In this document: positions 14,343-21,799 of the stretch, one piece after another | How positions within the stretch are numbered: the first letter of the stretch is position 1 | How the letters are laid out: each line of letters starts with the position of its first letter | NCBI GenBank assembly: GCA_937873245.1 | Contig: CALMVY010000175.1 | Location: forward strand, 1-24,391 | From: an uncultured Arthrobacter sp. | Lineage (GTDB): Bacteria; Actinomycetota; Actinomycetes; Actinomycetales; Micrococcaceae | Direction: 5' to 3' | DNA length: 24,391 nucleotides | Notes under the pieces: generated by a model | Told to the model about the DNA's origin: nothing | Databases searched by the model: none | Seen by the model: the letters and a program-made list of their open reading frames with translations, nothing else | Position numbers and translations under genes: made by a program

Positions 14343-15389
14343 ATGAAGGCTCTGTACAAGGCCGGCGCCCACGCAGGATTCGAACTCGTCGACCGCCCGG
14401 AGCCTGAAACCGGCGCCGGCGATGTCAAGATCCGTGTCATGACCACCGGCATCTGCGGCACCGACCTGCACATCCAGTCCTGGGACGCCTGGGCGCAGGG
14501 CATCATCAACGCACCGCTGATCGCCGGCCACGAGTTCTACGGCGAGGTCGTCGAGGTGGGCGAGGACGTCCTGGACGTCAAGGTCGGGGACCGCGTCTCC
14601 GGCGAGGGCCACATCGTCTGCGGCATCTGCCGCAACTGCCGTGCCGGCCGCAAGCAGATGTGCATCAACACCGTCAGCGTCGGCGTCCAGCGCGACGGCG
14701 CCTTCGCCGAGTTCGTGGTGATCCCCGAGACCAACGTCTGGGTCCACACCGACGCCTCGGTCACCCCGGAACTCGGTGCCATCTTCGACCCCTTCGGCAA
14801 CGCCGTCCACACCGCGCTCAGCTTCCCCCTCGTCGGCGAGGACGTGCTCATCACCGGCGCCGGGCCCATCGGACTGATGGCGATCGCCGTCGCCCGCCAC
14901 GCCGGCGCCCGCAAGATCGCCATCACCGACGTTTCCGCCCCGCGGCTGGAACTGGCCCGCAAGCTCGGTGTCGATCTCGCCATCGACGTCTCGAAGATGC
15001 GGGTCAAGGACGCCCAGCGCGAACTGGGCATGCGCGAGGGCTTCGACATCGGCATGGAAATGTCGGGACACCCCACTGCGCTGCCTGAGATGATCGACAA
15101 CATGAACCACGGCGGCCGGATCGCAATGCTGGGACTGCCCAGCCAGTCCATCGACATCGACTGGGGCAAGGTGGTCACGCACATGCTGACCATGAAGGGC
15201 ATCTACGGCCGCGAAATGTTCGAGACCTGGTACGCCATGAGCGCCATGCTGTCCTCCAACCCGGTCCTGCACGCCAACATCTCCGCCGTCGTGACCGACA
15301 CCATGCCTGCCACCGACTGGGAGAAGGGCTTTGAGATCGCCCGCGCCGGCGTGGGCGGCAAAGTGGTCCTCGACTGGACCTGCTTCTAA
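14343..15389 (+). CDS. tdh: L-threonine 3-dehydrogenase
   Basis: A 348-residue zinc-containing medium-chain dehydrogenase that oxidises L-threonine to 2-amino-3-ketobutyrate with NAD+. The catalytic zinc residues are C38 (GICGTD) with H63-E64 (AGHEFYGEVVEVG). The structural zinc lobe has C93, C96, C99 and C107. The Rossmann motif is GAGPIG (172-177), and D197 at the end of the second strand (ITDVS) favours NAD+ over NADP+. The substrate assignment rests on strong similarity to Tdh plus the kbl gene directly downstream. AGGAAGG four to ten bases before the ATG is the ribosome binding site. The gene is first of a two-gene operon divergent from the LysR gene. Confidence 0.95.
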   Translation: MKALYKAGAHAGFELVDRPEPETGAGDVKIRVMTTGICGTDLHIQSWDAWAQGIINAPLIAGHEFYGEVVEVGEDVLDVKVGDRVSGEGHIVCGICRNCRAGRKQMCINTVSVGVQRDGAFAEFVVIPETNVWVHTDASVTPELGAIFDPFGNAVHTALSFPLVGEDVLITGAGPIGLMAIAVARHAGARKIAITDVSAPRLELARKLGVDLAIDVSKMRVKDAQRELGMREGFDIGMEMSGHPTALPEMIDNMNHGGRIAMLGLPSQSIDIDWGKVVTHMLTMKGIYGREMFETWYAMSAMLSSNPVLHANISAVVTDTMPATDWEKGFEIARAGVGGKVVLDWTCF

Positions 15390-15439
15390 CCCGATACCGT
15401 TCCGGCCCACCGACCCCACCCGCTGAGGAGCACACCCAA

Positions 15440-16648
15440 ATGTATTCAGCCATCAAGGACCAGCTGCAGCACGAGCTGGACGAGATCCGCAGCGCCGGCC
15501 TCTTCAAGACCGAGCGGCACATCGACTCTCCCCAGGCCAACCACATCAAGGCCGGGCAGATCGGCGAGTCCAGCGCGGACGTGCTGAACTTCTGCGCCAA
15601 CAACTACCTGGGCCTCGCGGACCACCCGGAAATCATCGCCGCCGCGAAGGCCGCGATGGACGAGCGCGGTTTCGGCATGGCCAGCGTCCGCTTCATCTGC
15701 GGCACCCAGGACCTGCACCTGGCCCTTGAGGAGCGCGTCTCCAAGTTCCTCGGCACCGAGGACACCATCCTGTTCTCCAGCTGCTTCGACGCCAACGGCG
15801 GCGTGTTCGAATCGCTCTTCGGCCCGGAGGACGCCGTCATCTCCGACGCCCTCAACCACGCCTCGATCATCGACGGCATCCGGCTCTGCAAGGCCCAGCG
15901 CTTCCGCTACGCCAACCAGGACATGGCGGACCTCGAATCCAAGCTGATCGAAGCCACCACGCAGGAGAATCCGGCCCGCCGGAAGATCATCGTCACGGAC
16001 GGCGTCTTCTCCATGGACGGCTTCCTCGCCCCGCTGGAAGCAATCTGCGACCTCGCGGAAAAGTACGACGCCATGGTCATGGTGGACGATTCCCACGCCG
16101 TCGGCTTCATGGGCGCCACCGGCGCGGGCACCCCGGAGCACGCCGGCGTCTCGGACCGCGTGGACATCTACACCGGAACCTTCGGCAAGGCCCTCGGCGG
16201 CGCCTCCGGCGGCTACGTTTCCGGACGCCGCGAAGTCGTGGCCATGCTCCGCCAGAAGGCCCGCCCGTACCTGTTCTCCAACTCGCTGGCCCCGGCCATC
16301 GTCGCGGCCACGCTCAAGGCCCTGGACCTCGTGGAGAACTCCGGCGAGCTGCGCAGCAAACTCTTCGCCAACGCCGAGCTCTTCCGGAGCCGGATGTCCG
16401 AGGAAGGCTTCGAGCTGCTCCCGGGCGAGCACGCGATCGTCCCCGTGATGTTCGGCGACGCCGTGATGGCCGCCAAGGTGGCGGACGCCATGCTGCACAA
16501 CGGCGTCTTCGTGACGGCGTTCAGCTACCCGGTGGTGCCCAAGGGCGCGGCGCGGATCCGCGTCCAGCTCTCCGCCGCGCACAGCGCCGAAGACGTGGAG
16601 GCCTGCGTGCAGGCCTTCGTGCGCAGCCGCGCCGCCGTCGCCGGCTAA
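15440..16648 (+). CDS. kbl: Glycine C-acetyltransferase (2-amino-3-ketobutyrate CoA ligase)
   Basis: A 402-residue PLP enzyme of the alpha-oxoamine synthase family. It cleaves 2-amino-3-ketobutyrate with CoA to glycine and acetyl-CoA, completing the Tdh-Kbl threonine route. Visible features are FCANNYLGLADHPE (51-64), GTQDLHLALEE (88-98), the D-x-x-HA motif (D216 to H219 in DDSHAVG) and the Schiff-base lysine K250 in TGTFGKALGGASGG. AGGAG (15426-15430) lies nine bases before the ATG. The 50-base gap after tdh has no obvious terminator, so the two genes are almost surely co-transcribed. A strong terminator follows at 16678. Confidence 0.96.
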   Translation: MYSAIKDQLQHELDEIRSAGLFKTERHIDSPQANHIKAGQIGESSADVLNFCANNYLGLADHPEIIAAAKAAMDERGFGMASVRFICGTQDLHLALEERVSKFLGTEDTILFSSCFDANGGVFESLFGPEDAVISDALNHASIIDGIRLCKAQRFRYANQDMADLESKLIEATTQENPARRKIIVTDGVFSMDGFLAPLEAICDLAEKYDAMVMVDDSHAVGFMGATGAGTPEHAGVSDRVDIYTGTFGKALGGASGGYVSGRREVVAMLRQKARPYLFSNSLAPAIVAATLKALDLVENSGELRSKLFANAELFRSRMSEEGFELLPGEHAIVPVMFGDAVMAAKVADAMLHNGVFVTAFSYPVVPKGAARIRVQLSAAHSAEDVEACVQAFVRSRAAVAG

Positions 16649-16677
16649 GCGGAGCCTCAGCGGCTGAGAAGAACAAA

Positions 16678-16711
16678 GGTTGCGGCGCCACAAACGGCGC
16701 CGCAACCGTTT
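16678..16711 (+). terminator. Intrinsic terminator after kbl
   Basis: GGTTGCGGCGCC (16678-16689) and GGCGCCGCAACC (16696-16707) form a perfect 12-bp GC-rich stem with a six-base loop, followed by GTTT. It closes the tdh-kbl unit and precedes the next gene by about 20 bases. Confidence 0.8.
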
Positions 16712-16731
16712 CCGTCTGCAAGGATGGACCC

Positions 16732-17847
16732 ATGTCAGCTAATTACGATGTCGTGATTGTCGGCGGCGGGATCGCCGGCCTGTCCCTTGCCTCCGCCCTG
16801 GCCGGAAAGTGCAGCGTGGCCCTGGTCGAAGCCGAGCAGTCGCTGGGGTACCACACCTCCGCCCGCTCGGCCCGGCAGCTGATTCCCAGCTACGGGCCGC
16901 CGGTGGTCCGGGAACTGACCATGCGCACGCTGGAACTCATCGGCATCCGGGAGGGTACGCGGCCCGAACCCGTGCTTTCGCCGCGGCGTTTCATGCTGAT
17001 CGGCGACGAGGAAGCCGTCCAGCAGCAGGCCAGCGGCTTCATGCACCGGATCAGCCATGCCGAAGCCCTGACACTCTGCCCGGCGCTCAACCCGGATTCC
17101 TTCTCCGCCGCCGGCCTCGACTCCGGATCCTTCGCCTGCAACGCGTCCCTGCTGCTGGAAGACCACCGGGAGTGGGCGGTGGAGGGCGGCGTGGACATCA
17201 TCACCGGCGCGAGAGTCCACTCGGCGCAGCGGCTCGGCTCCGGCTGGGAACTCGGCGCCGGGCAGGAAGGCATCCAGGCCGCTGTCGTGGTCAATGCCGC
17301 CGGCGCCTGGGCGGACGAATTCGCGGTGCTCAGCGGCGTCGAGAAGCTCGGTCTCCAGCCCTACCGACGCACCGCGGCGATTGTCGACGTCGAACACCCG
17401 CTCCCGCAGGGCTGCCCCATGGTGGCCGCCGCGGACGAAAGCTTCTACTTCCGGCGCGACGGCGAACAGGTCCTCATCTCGCCCTCGGAACACGAACCGA
17501 GCGGGCCTGAGGACGCGCAGCCGCACCCGGGCGACGTCGAGGCGCTGATCGCCCGGCTCAACACCCTGACCACCCTCGGCATCCGCGGCGTCCGGCAGGC
17601 CTGGACCGGGCTGCGGACGGAAGCGGCCGACGGTATCCCGGTGGTGGGGTTCGACGCCGAAGCCCCCGGATTCTTCTGGCTCGCCGGGCAGGGCGGCTAC
17701 GGCTTCCAGACATCCTCCGGCATCGCAGAACTGGCCGCGGGCCTCATCCTCGCAGGTCAAGGCGCCGTGGAGCCGCTCCCCGCCGACAGTCCGGCATCCC
17801 GGACGGCGGAAGCCCTGGCGGCGACGCGCTGGTCCATCCGGCGCTGA
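16732..17847 (+). CDS. FAD-dependent oxidoreductase, DAO family
   Basis: A 371-residue amine or amino-acid oxidoreductase. The N-terminal Rossmann FAD site has GGGIAG (11-16) and E33 at the end of the second strand. The segment GYHTSARSARQLIPSYG (39-55) closely resembles the flavin-contacting loop of D-arginine dehydrogenase (DauA)-like enzymes. The C-terminal FAD-binding block is near GLRTEAADGIPVVGFD and WLAGQGGYGFQTSSG (about 298-340). Substrates could be D-amino acids, glycine or sarcosine; the neighbouring threonine-to-glycine genes make an amino-acid substrate attractive, but this is inference. It follows the kbl terminator and may be leaderless (AAGGAT six bases before ATG), though AAGGA could also act as a ribosome binding site. 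hutI begins 11 bases after its stop. Confidence 0.88.
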   Translation: MSANYDVVIVGGGIAGLSLASALAGKCSVALVEAEQSLGYHTSARSARQLIPSYGPPVVRELTMRTLELIGIREGTRPEPVLSPRRFMLIGDEEAVQQQASGFMHRISHAEALTLCPALNPDSFSAAGLDSGSFACNASLLLEDHREWAVEGGVDIITGARVHSAQRLGSGWELGAGQEGIQAAVVVNAAGAWADEFAVLSGVEKLGLQPYRRTAAIVDVEHPLPQGCPMVAAADESFYFRRDGEQVLISPSEHEPSGPEDAQPHPGDVEALIARLNTLTTLGIRGVRQAWTGLRTEAADGIPVVGFDAEAPGFFWLAGQGGYGFQTSSGIAELAAGLILAGQGAVEPLPADSPASRTAEALAATRWSIRR

Positions 17848-17858
17848 AGAATGGACTC

Positions 17859-19082
17859 ATGAGTACCCTCATAACCAACATTGCCGAGCTGATGACCCAG
17901 GACGCGGACCGCCGCGTCCTGAAGAATGCGGCGGTGGTGATCGAGGGCGAACGGATCTCCTGGCTCGGTCCCGCGTCCGAAGCCCCGGCCGCGGACGACG
18001 CCGTCGACGCCGGCGGCCGGGCCCTGCTGCCGGGCTGGGTCGACTCGCACACCCACCTCATCTTCGCCGGCGACCGGACCGCCGAGTTTGAGGCCCGGAT
18101 GGCGGGGGAGAGCTACAGCGCCGGCGGAATTGCGGTCACCACCGGCGCCACCCGGAGCACCGGCGACTTCGACCTCACGCGGCTCGCGATGGGCCGGGTG
18201 GCCGAGGCCGTCTCGCAGGGCACCACCTATCTCGAAACCAAGACCGGGTACGGCCTGGACGTCGAGAACGAGGCGCGCAGCGCCCGGATTGCCTCCACCG
18301 TGGCGGACGAGGTCACCTACCTCGGCGCGCACCTGGTGCCCGCCGGGATGGACGCCGAGGAGTACACGGACCTTGTGTGCGGCCCCATGCTCGCAGCCGT
18401 CCGGCCGTTCGTGCGCTGGGCCGACGTTTTTTGCGAGCAAGGAGCCTTCACCGAGGACCAGTCCCGGCGCGTGCTCCAGGCCTGCCGGGACGCCGGGCTG
18501 GGCCTGCGGGTGCACGGCAACCAGCTCGGTGAGGGTCCCGGCGTGCGGCTCGCCGTGGAATTCGGGGCCGCAAGCGTGGACCACGTGAACTACCTGTCCG
18601 CCGCCGACGTCGACGCCCTCGCCGGCAGCTGGTCCGGCTGGGACAGTGCCGGCGGAACCGGGGGCGGCACTGGAAACCGCGGCACTGTGGCCACGTGCCT
18701 GCCGGCCTGCGACCTGTCCACCCGGCAGCCGCTGGCACCGGGCCGGGAACTGCTCGACGCCGGCGTGCAGCTCGCGCTGGCCTCCAACTGCAACCCCGGC
18801 ACCTCGTACACCAGCTCGATGGCGTTTTGCGTCACCACCGCCGTGCTCCAGATGCGCCTGAGCGTGCACGAGGCGGTGCGCGCCGCGACCTACGGCGGCG
18901 CGCTGGCCCTCGGCCGGGAGTCCGGGAACGACGTCGACGGTGAACGCGCAGTCGGCTCGATCGCCGTCGGACACCGCGCGGACCTGCACCTGCTCAATGC
19001 ACCCTCGGCCACCCACCTGGCCTACCGGCCGGGCATTCCGCTGACCCACGCCGTCTGGCGTGCGGGGGTCCGCGCCCGCTGA
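17859..19082 (+). CDS. hutI: Imidazolonepropionase
   Basis: A 407-residue amidohydrolase that opens 4-imidazolone-5-propionate to N-formimino-L-glutamate, the third step of histidine degradation. The metal motif is H64-x-H66 in DSHTHLIFAGDR, with further conserved blocks YLETKTGYGLD (124-134), RVHGNQLGEGPG with H219, and SVDHVNYLS with H242. The usual metal-site Asp before NPG is an Asn here (N310 in LASNCNPGTS). A Gly/Ser-rich insertion occupies about 257-274. No hutU or hutH is in the window, so the pathway genes must lie elsewhere. The short gap after the FAD oxidoreductase gene suggests co-transcription, although AAGAAT six bases before the ATG could equally be a -10 box. Confidence 0.92.
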   Translation: MSTLITNIAELMTQDADRRVLKNAAVVIEGERISWLGPASEAPAADDAVDAGGRALLPGWVDSHTHLIFAGDRTAEFEARMAGESYSAGGIAVTTGATRSTGDFDLTRLAMGRVAEAVSQGTTYLETKTGYGLDVENEARSARIASTVADEVTYLGAHLVPAGMDAEEYTDLVCGPMLAAVRPFVRWADVFCEQGAFTEDQSRRVLQACRDAGLGLRVHGNQLGEGPGVRLAVEFGAASVDHVNYLSAADVDALAGSWSGWDSAGGTGGGTGNRGTVATCLPACDLSTRQPLAPGRELLDAGVQLALASNCNPGTSYTSSMAFCVTTAVLQMRLSVHEAVRAATYGGALALGRESGNDVDGERAVGSIAVGHRADLHLLNAPSATHLAYRPGIPLTHAVWRAGVRAR

Positions 19083-19089
19083 CTCACCC

Positions 19090-19107
19090 AACTGACGCGC
19101 GTCAGTT
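19090..19107. terminator. Bidirectional terminator between hutI and phosphatase gene
   Basis: AACTGACGCGCGTCAGTT is a perfect 18-base palindrome in the 32-base gap between convergent stops. TTCGTT follows on the plus strand and GGGTGAGTC on the minus strand. It may terminate both genes. Confidence 0.55.
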
Positions 19108-19114
19108 TCGTTCG

Positions 19115-19795
19115 TTAGAAAAACATCGGCGGGGCGTCCAGTACTGTCTCGTCGACGCGGCGCTCCACCCACTGGCTGAAGGGCTTGTCCAGCTCATACT
19201 TGCCAAGCTCGGTCCGCAGCAGGGTACGGACCTCGGCATTGTCCGGGTTGTTGAGGGACTCGAAGTACTCGACGGACCAGTGGAACCAGCGCATGCAGAA
19301 CAGGCGCATGGTGAGCCCATGGGTGACGAACAGCGCATTGGGGGCGTAGCCCGGCCTGGACCAGTGCCGGTACAGGGTTTCCATGAAGGAGGAGATCCGG
19401 TCGTAAACGTCGGAGCCGGACTCGCCTTCGCGGAAGCGGTAGAAGAAGTGGCCGTAGGCGTTGCGGAGTTCCTTCTGGTCCTCGATCTCACCGGCGATCT
19501 GGAAATTGGCCCAGTCCTGCTCCCGCAGCCGCGGCTCCTCGATCACCCGCTCGACCAGCGGCCCGAGGTCGAGCGCCTCCAGGGTCTGGTAGGCCCGCAG
19601 GTAGGGGGAGACGTACACGCAGGCCTGCCGGCCGTCCAGCAGCCGCCGGACCTGTTCGCCGGCGGCCCGGGCCTGTTCCACACCGAGTTCGGTCAGCGGA
19701 ATCCGGTAATCGGGCACCCGGTTGTAGATCGAGGTGTCGGCGTTGGCGGCGGACTGGCCGTGCCGGATCATGATGATTTTCCCGGGCGCACTCAT
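19115..19795 (-). CDS. Histidine phosphatase family protein
   Basis: A 226-residue phosphoglycerate-mutase-like phosphatase. The phospho-histidine motif is RHGQS with H12, the acid/base region is RLREQDW with E92, and the second catalytic histidine is H159 in FVTHGLTMRLF. R11 complements the phosphate pocket. The substrate is not evident. The ATG at 19795 is chosen because it places RHG near residue 11, as in relatives, and because TATGCT lies eight bases upstream, suggesting a leaderless mRNA. A longer in-frame start at 19843 adds a poorly conserved, basic stretch. It is divergent from the CPBP gene (77 bases between starts) and convergent with hutI. Confidence 0.9.
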   Translation of the reverse strand: MSAPGKIIMIRHGQSAANADTSIYNRVPDYRIPLTELGVEQARAAGEQVRRLLDGRQACVYVSPYLRAYQTLEALDLGPLVERVIEEPRLREQDWANFQIAGEIEDQKELRNAYGHFFYRFREGESGSDVYDRISSFMETLYRHWSRPGYAPNALFVTHGLTMRLFCMRWFHWSVEYFESLNNPDNAEVRTLLRTELGKYELDKPFSQWVERRVDETVLDAPPMFF

Positions 19796-19872
19796 AAACC
19801 CCAAGCATAGGGCCGTGCGGCGCGGCGGCCCGGATTCAGGCAACTACCGGCAACTGCAGGCAAGATGGGAAC

Positions 19873-20655
19873 ATGTTGGTTCCTTCCCGCCGCCGGCTGC
19901 GGATTGAAATGTGGATTGTCCTCGGCTTGTCCCTGGGGCAGTCGGCCGTGTATTCGGTGGTGCAGCTGCTGGACAAAATGACCAGGGCGCCGCTCGCCGA
20001 GGGGACCTCCACACTGAACCGCTCGCAGAGCAGCCGCGAGTACTTCGACCTCACCTACCAGCTGCTGGACATCATCTTCGCCCTGGTGCCCGTGGCCCTG
20101 GTGATCTACTTCCTGACTGAAAACCGGCCGTCCGGCCTGGCCGGCGGAGCCGGCCACGGAGTGACAGCCTTCCAGCGGCTGGGCCTCAATTTCGACCGGC
20201 CCGGCCGGGACCTGCTGCAAGGGTTCGGCCTGGCGGCGCTGATCGGCGTCCCGTCGCTGGGCCTCTACGCGGCCGGCCGGGCGCTCGGCGTCACGACGGC
20301 GATCATCCCCAGCGCGCTGGACGCCTACTGGTGGACCGTGCCGGTGCTGGTCCTCTCCGCAATCCGGCACGGGATCGTGGAGGAGGTGATCGTGGTGGGC
20401 TACCTCCTGGACCGGCTCGGGAAGCTCGGCTGGGCCATGCCGGCAGCGATCTTCGCCAGCGCCATGCTGCGGGGCAGCTACCACCTGTACCAGGGCTTCG
20501 GCCCGTTCATCGGCAATGCCATCATGGGCGTCATCTTCGCCGTGGTCTACACACGGACCCGCCGCCTGATGCCGCTCGTGATCGCCCACGCGGTGCTGAA
20601 CACCGTGGCGTTTGTCGGCTTCAGCCTCTTCGGCAAGGCCATCGGCCTGGGCTGA
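19873..20655 (+). CDS. CPBP-family intramembrane protease-like protein
   Basis: A 260-residue polytopic membrane protein with about six to eight hydrophobic helices. The CPBP (Abi/CAAX protease) motifs are present but altered. Motif 1 has E170-E171 in IVEEVIVVGYL, where the usual E-E-x-x-x-R arginine is replaced by valine or glycine. Motif 2 histidine is H204 in LRGSYHLYQGFG, and motif 3 is H239-x-x-x-N243 in IAHAVLN. Family members process prenylated or other membrane substrates; the substrate here is unknown. CAAGAT six bases before the ATG suggests a leaderless start. A weak GATGGGA is the only alternative to a ribosome binding site. Confidence 0.85.
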   Translation: MLVPSRRRLRIEMWIVLGLSLGQSAVYSVVQLLDKMTRAPLAEGTSTLNRSQSSREYFDLTYQLLDIIFALVPVALVIYFLTENRPSGLAGGAGHGVTAFQRLGLNFDRPGRDLLQGFGLAALIGVPSLGLYAAGRALGVTTAIIPSALDAYWWTVPVLVLSAIRHGIVEEVIVVGYLLDRLGKLGWAMPAAIFASAMLRGSYHLYQGFGPFIGNAIMGVIFAVVYTRTRRLMPLVIAHAVLNTVAFVGFSLFGKAIGLG

Positions 20656-20703
20656 GCCGGCACAAAGCAACGCGTGAACAGCCCGGCAGCGCGGTGCGCT
20701 TAA

Positions 20704-20761
20704 AAAGATTTCGGCCGCCATCGGTGGGTGACGTCATTGGCACCCGCTGATAGCGGCCGAA
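20704..20761 (-). terminator. Rho-independent terminator of the glyoxalase-like gene
   Basis: Arms 20741-20761 and 20710-20730 are complementary over 21 bases with three transition differences and a ten-base loop. Read on the minus strand, the stem is followed by ATCTTTTTAA, a classical U tract. It lies 19 bases past the minus-strand stop. The CPBP gene ends 54 bases to its left, and the stem could stop that transcript as well. Confidence 0.75.
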
Positions 20762-20779
20762 GTGTGGGGCAGTGAAACG

Positions 20780-21418
20780 TTAGATCGTGACGGCTCCGGA
20801 GGCCGTCTCGAACGTGACGGACAGGATGCCGGGTGTCCCGCGGGGAGCGATCCAGTTCACGGCCACGTCTTCCAGCGGCTTTTCCACCGGAACACCCAGC
20901 CATTCGGTGACGCGCTCGGCGGAGCCCGCAATCGTCAGTGCGGACATCTTGACCTGGCTCTCGTAGGCCTTCGACGGGTGGAGTTCCGGATCGCCTTCCC
21001 ACTTGAGCATGTACGGGACCTGGGGATCAGCGATGAGCCCGAGGATGCCGATCTGCTTCCAGACCAGTTCGCGGCCGTCCGGGAACTTGCGGTTGCCGTT
21101 GACGGCGGCGCGGCCGAGCCTCTCCTCGAACGGGGCCAGGTCGTCAACCTCGACGCACCAGCCCATCCAGCCGCCGCCTGCTTCTGAGCGGGCGCGTACG
21201 GCCTGGCCGAAGGGGGCCTTGTCGGATGCCGGGTGGTTCAGGACCTCCACAACCTCCAGATACTTGTGTCCCGCGAGCGGGATGATCATGTTGCGGGTCC
21301 CGAATCGGGGGTGTACTCCGCCCTTCACGGCTTCGACGCCGAGGGCAGACGCAATTCGTTCGGTGGTGGCAGCGAGGCCATCTTGTTCACAGGCGTAAGA
21401 GACGTGATCCATGCGCAT
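20780..21418 (-). CDS. Glyoxalase-like (VOC superfamily) domain protein
   Basis: A 212-residue protein of the Glyoxalase_3-like type, with the usual beginning MRMDHVSYACEQDGLAATT, the block GGVHPRFGTRNMIIPLAGHKYLEVVEVL and a second half starting ALTIAGSAERVTEWLGV. The paired beta-alpha-beta halves and H5/E55-type positions resemble vicinal-oxygen-chelate enzymes, but the reaction is unknown for this group. The ATG at 21418 matches relatives; an ATG two codons later is possible. CAAGAT six bases upstream suggests a leaderless mRNA. It is monocistronic, with its own intrinsic terminator, and divergent from metY. Confidence 0.85.
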   Translation of the reverse strand: MRMDHVSYACEQDGLAATTERIASALGVEAVKGGVHPRFGTRNMIIPLAGHKYLEVVEVLNHPASDKAPFGQAVRARSEAGGGWMGWCVEVDDLAPFEERLGRAAVNGNRKFPDGRELVWKQIGILGLIADPQVPYMLKWEGDPELHPSKAYESQVKMSALTIAGSAERVTEWLGVPVEKPLEDVAVNWIAPRGTPGILSVTFETASGAVTI

Positions 21419-21574
21419 GCCCTCATCTTGGCACTTTGTGATGCGGCTCTCAGCTTAGGGCCGCCTAACCGAGATGGGATGTCATTTTCAGCGGTCCTCA
21501 GTAGCCCAGACTTCCGCGCCATTGCGGGGAAGCGGGGGGTCCGGGCGGGCCCGTTATCCGCCCGGCTTCATCTT

Positions 21575-21620
21575 CGTCACAAAGCTATCCAGAGCCCGGA
21601 ACAGGTTCCTAGACTGGGGT
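21575..21620 (+). promoter_or_regulatory. Promoter region of the metY leader
   Basis: TAGACT (21610-21615) lies 11 bases before the riboswitch P1 strand, placing the start point close to the riboswitch 5' end. CGTCACAA at 21575-21582 recurs at exactly the same distance before the metX leader. Nothing else recognisable lies in 21419-21574. Confidence 0.5.
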
Positions 21621-21735
21621 CAGGTCATGAGTGCCAGCACACAGCCCCGGCTTGCTGGCCGGCAACCCTCGTATCGCGGTGGGGTGCCCCGGGTGAAGAC
21701 CTGGCCGTCCGGCGCCCGCCGGATGGCAAGCGCGG
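21621..21735 (+). ncRNA. SAM-IV riboswitch upstream of metY
   Basis: The leader has the conserved SAM-IV core: CAGGTCATGAGTGCCAG, then CCCCGGCTTGCTGGCCGGC, AACCCTC, GGTGGGGTGCCCCGGGTGA and GACCTGG. P1 pairs CAGGTC (21621-21626) with GACCTG (21698-21703). A variable hairpin (TCCGGCG with CGCCGGA, 21708-21723) precedes the conserved GGCAAGCG (21725-21732). The RNA binds S-adenosylmethionine and lowers expression of methionine genes when SAM is plentiful. About 65 bases separate it from the metY ATG, including a CCGGGC/GCCCCGG stem that may belong to the expression platform. Confidence 0.92.
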
Positions 21736-21799
21736 CGCCAGAGTCGACCCGGGCCAAGGAGCCCCGGTTCAGTCTGTGCCCAGTCCCCTAGGAGTCCCC

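Noticed and set aside
16732..19082. A complete histidine utilisation operon.
   Set aside because: Only hutI is recognisable; the preceding gene is a DAO-type oxidoreductase and no hutH, hutU or hutG is present in the window.
21431..21441. GGCACTTTGTG near the glyoxalase-like gene as a fourth copy of the 74-bp element.
   Set aside because: Only about nine bases match one arm, and there is no partner arm or core nearby.
21233..21799. A longer metY with about 190 extra N-terminal residues.
   Set aside because: The extension would translate the riboswitch and overlap the divergent glyoxalase-like gene. A good AGGAG site and the family N-terminus support the ATG at 21800.
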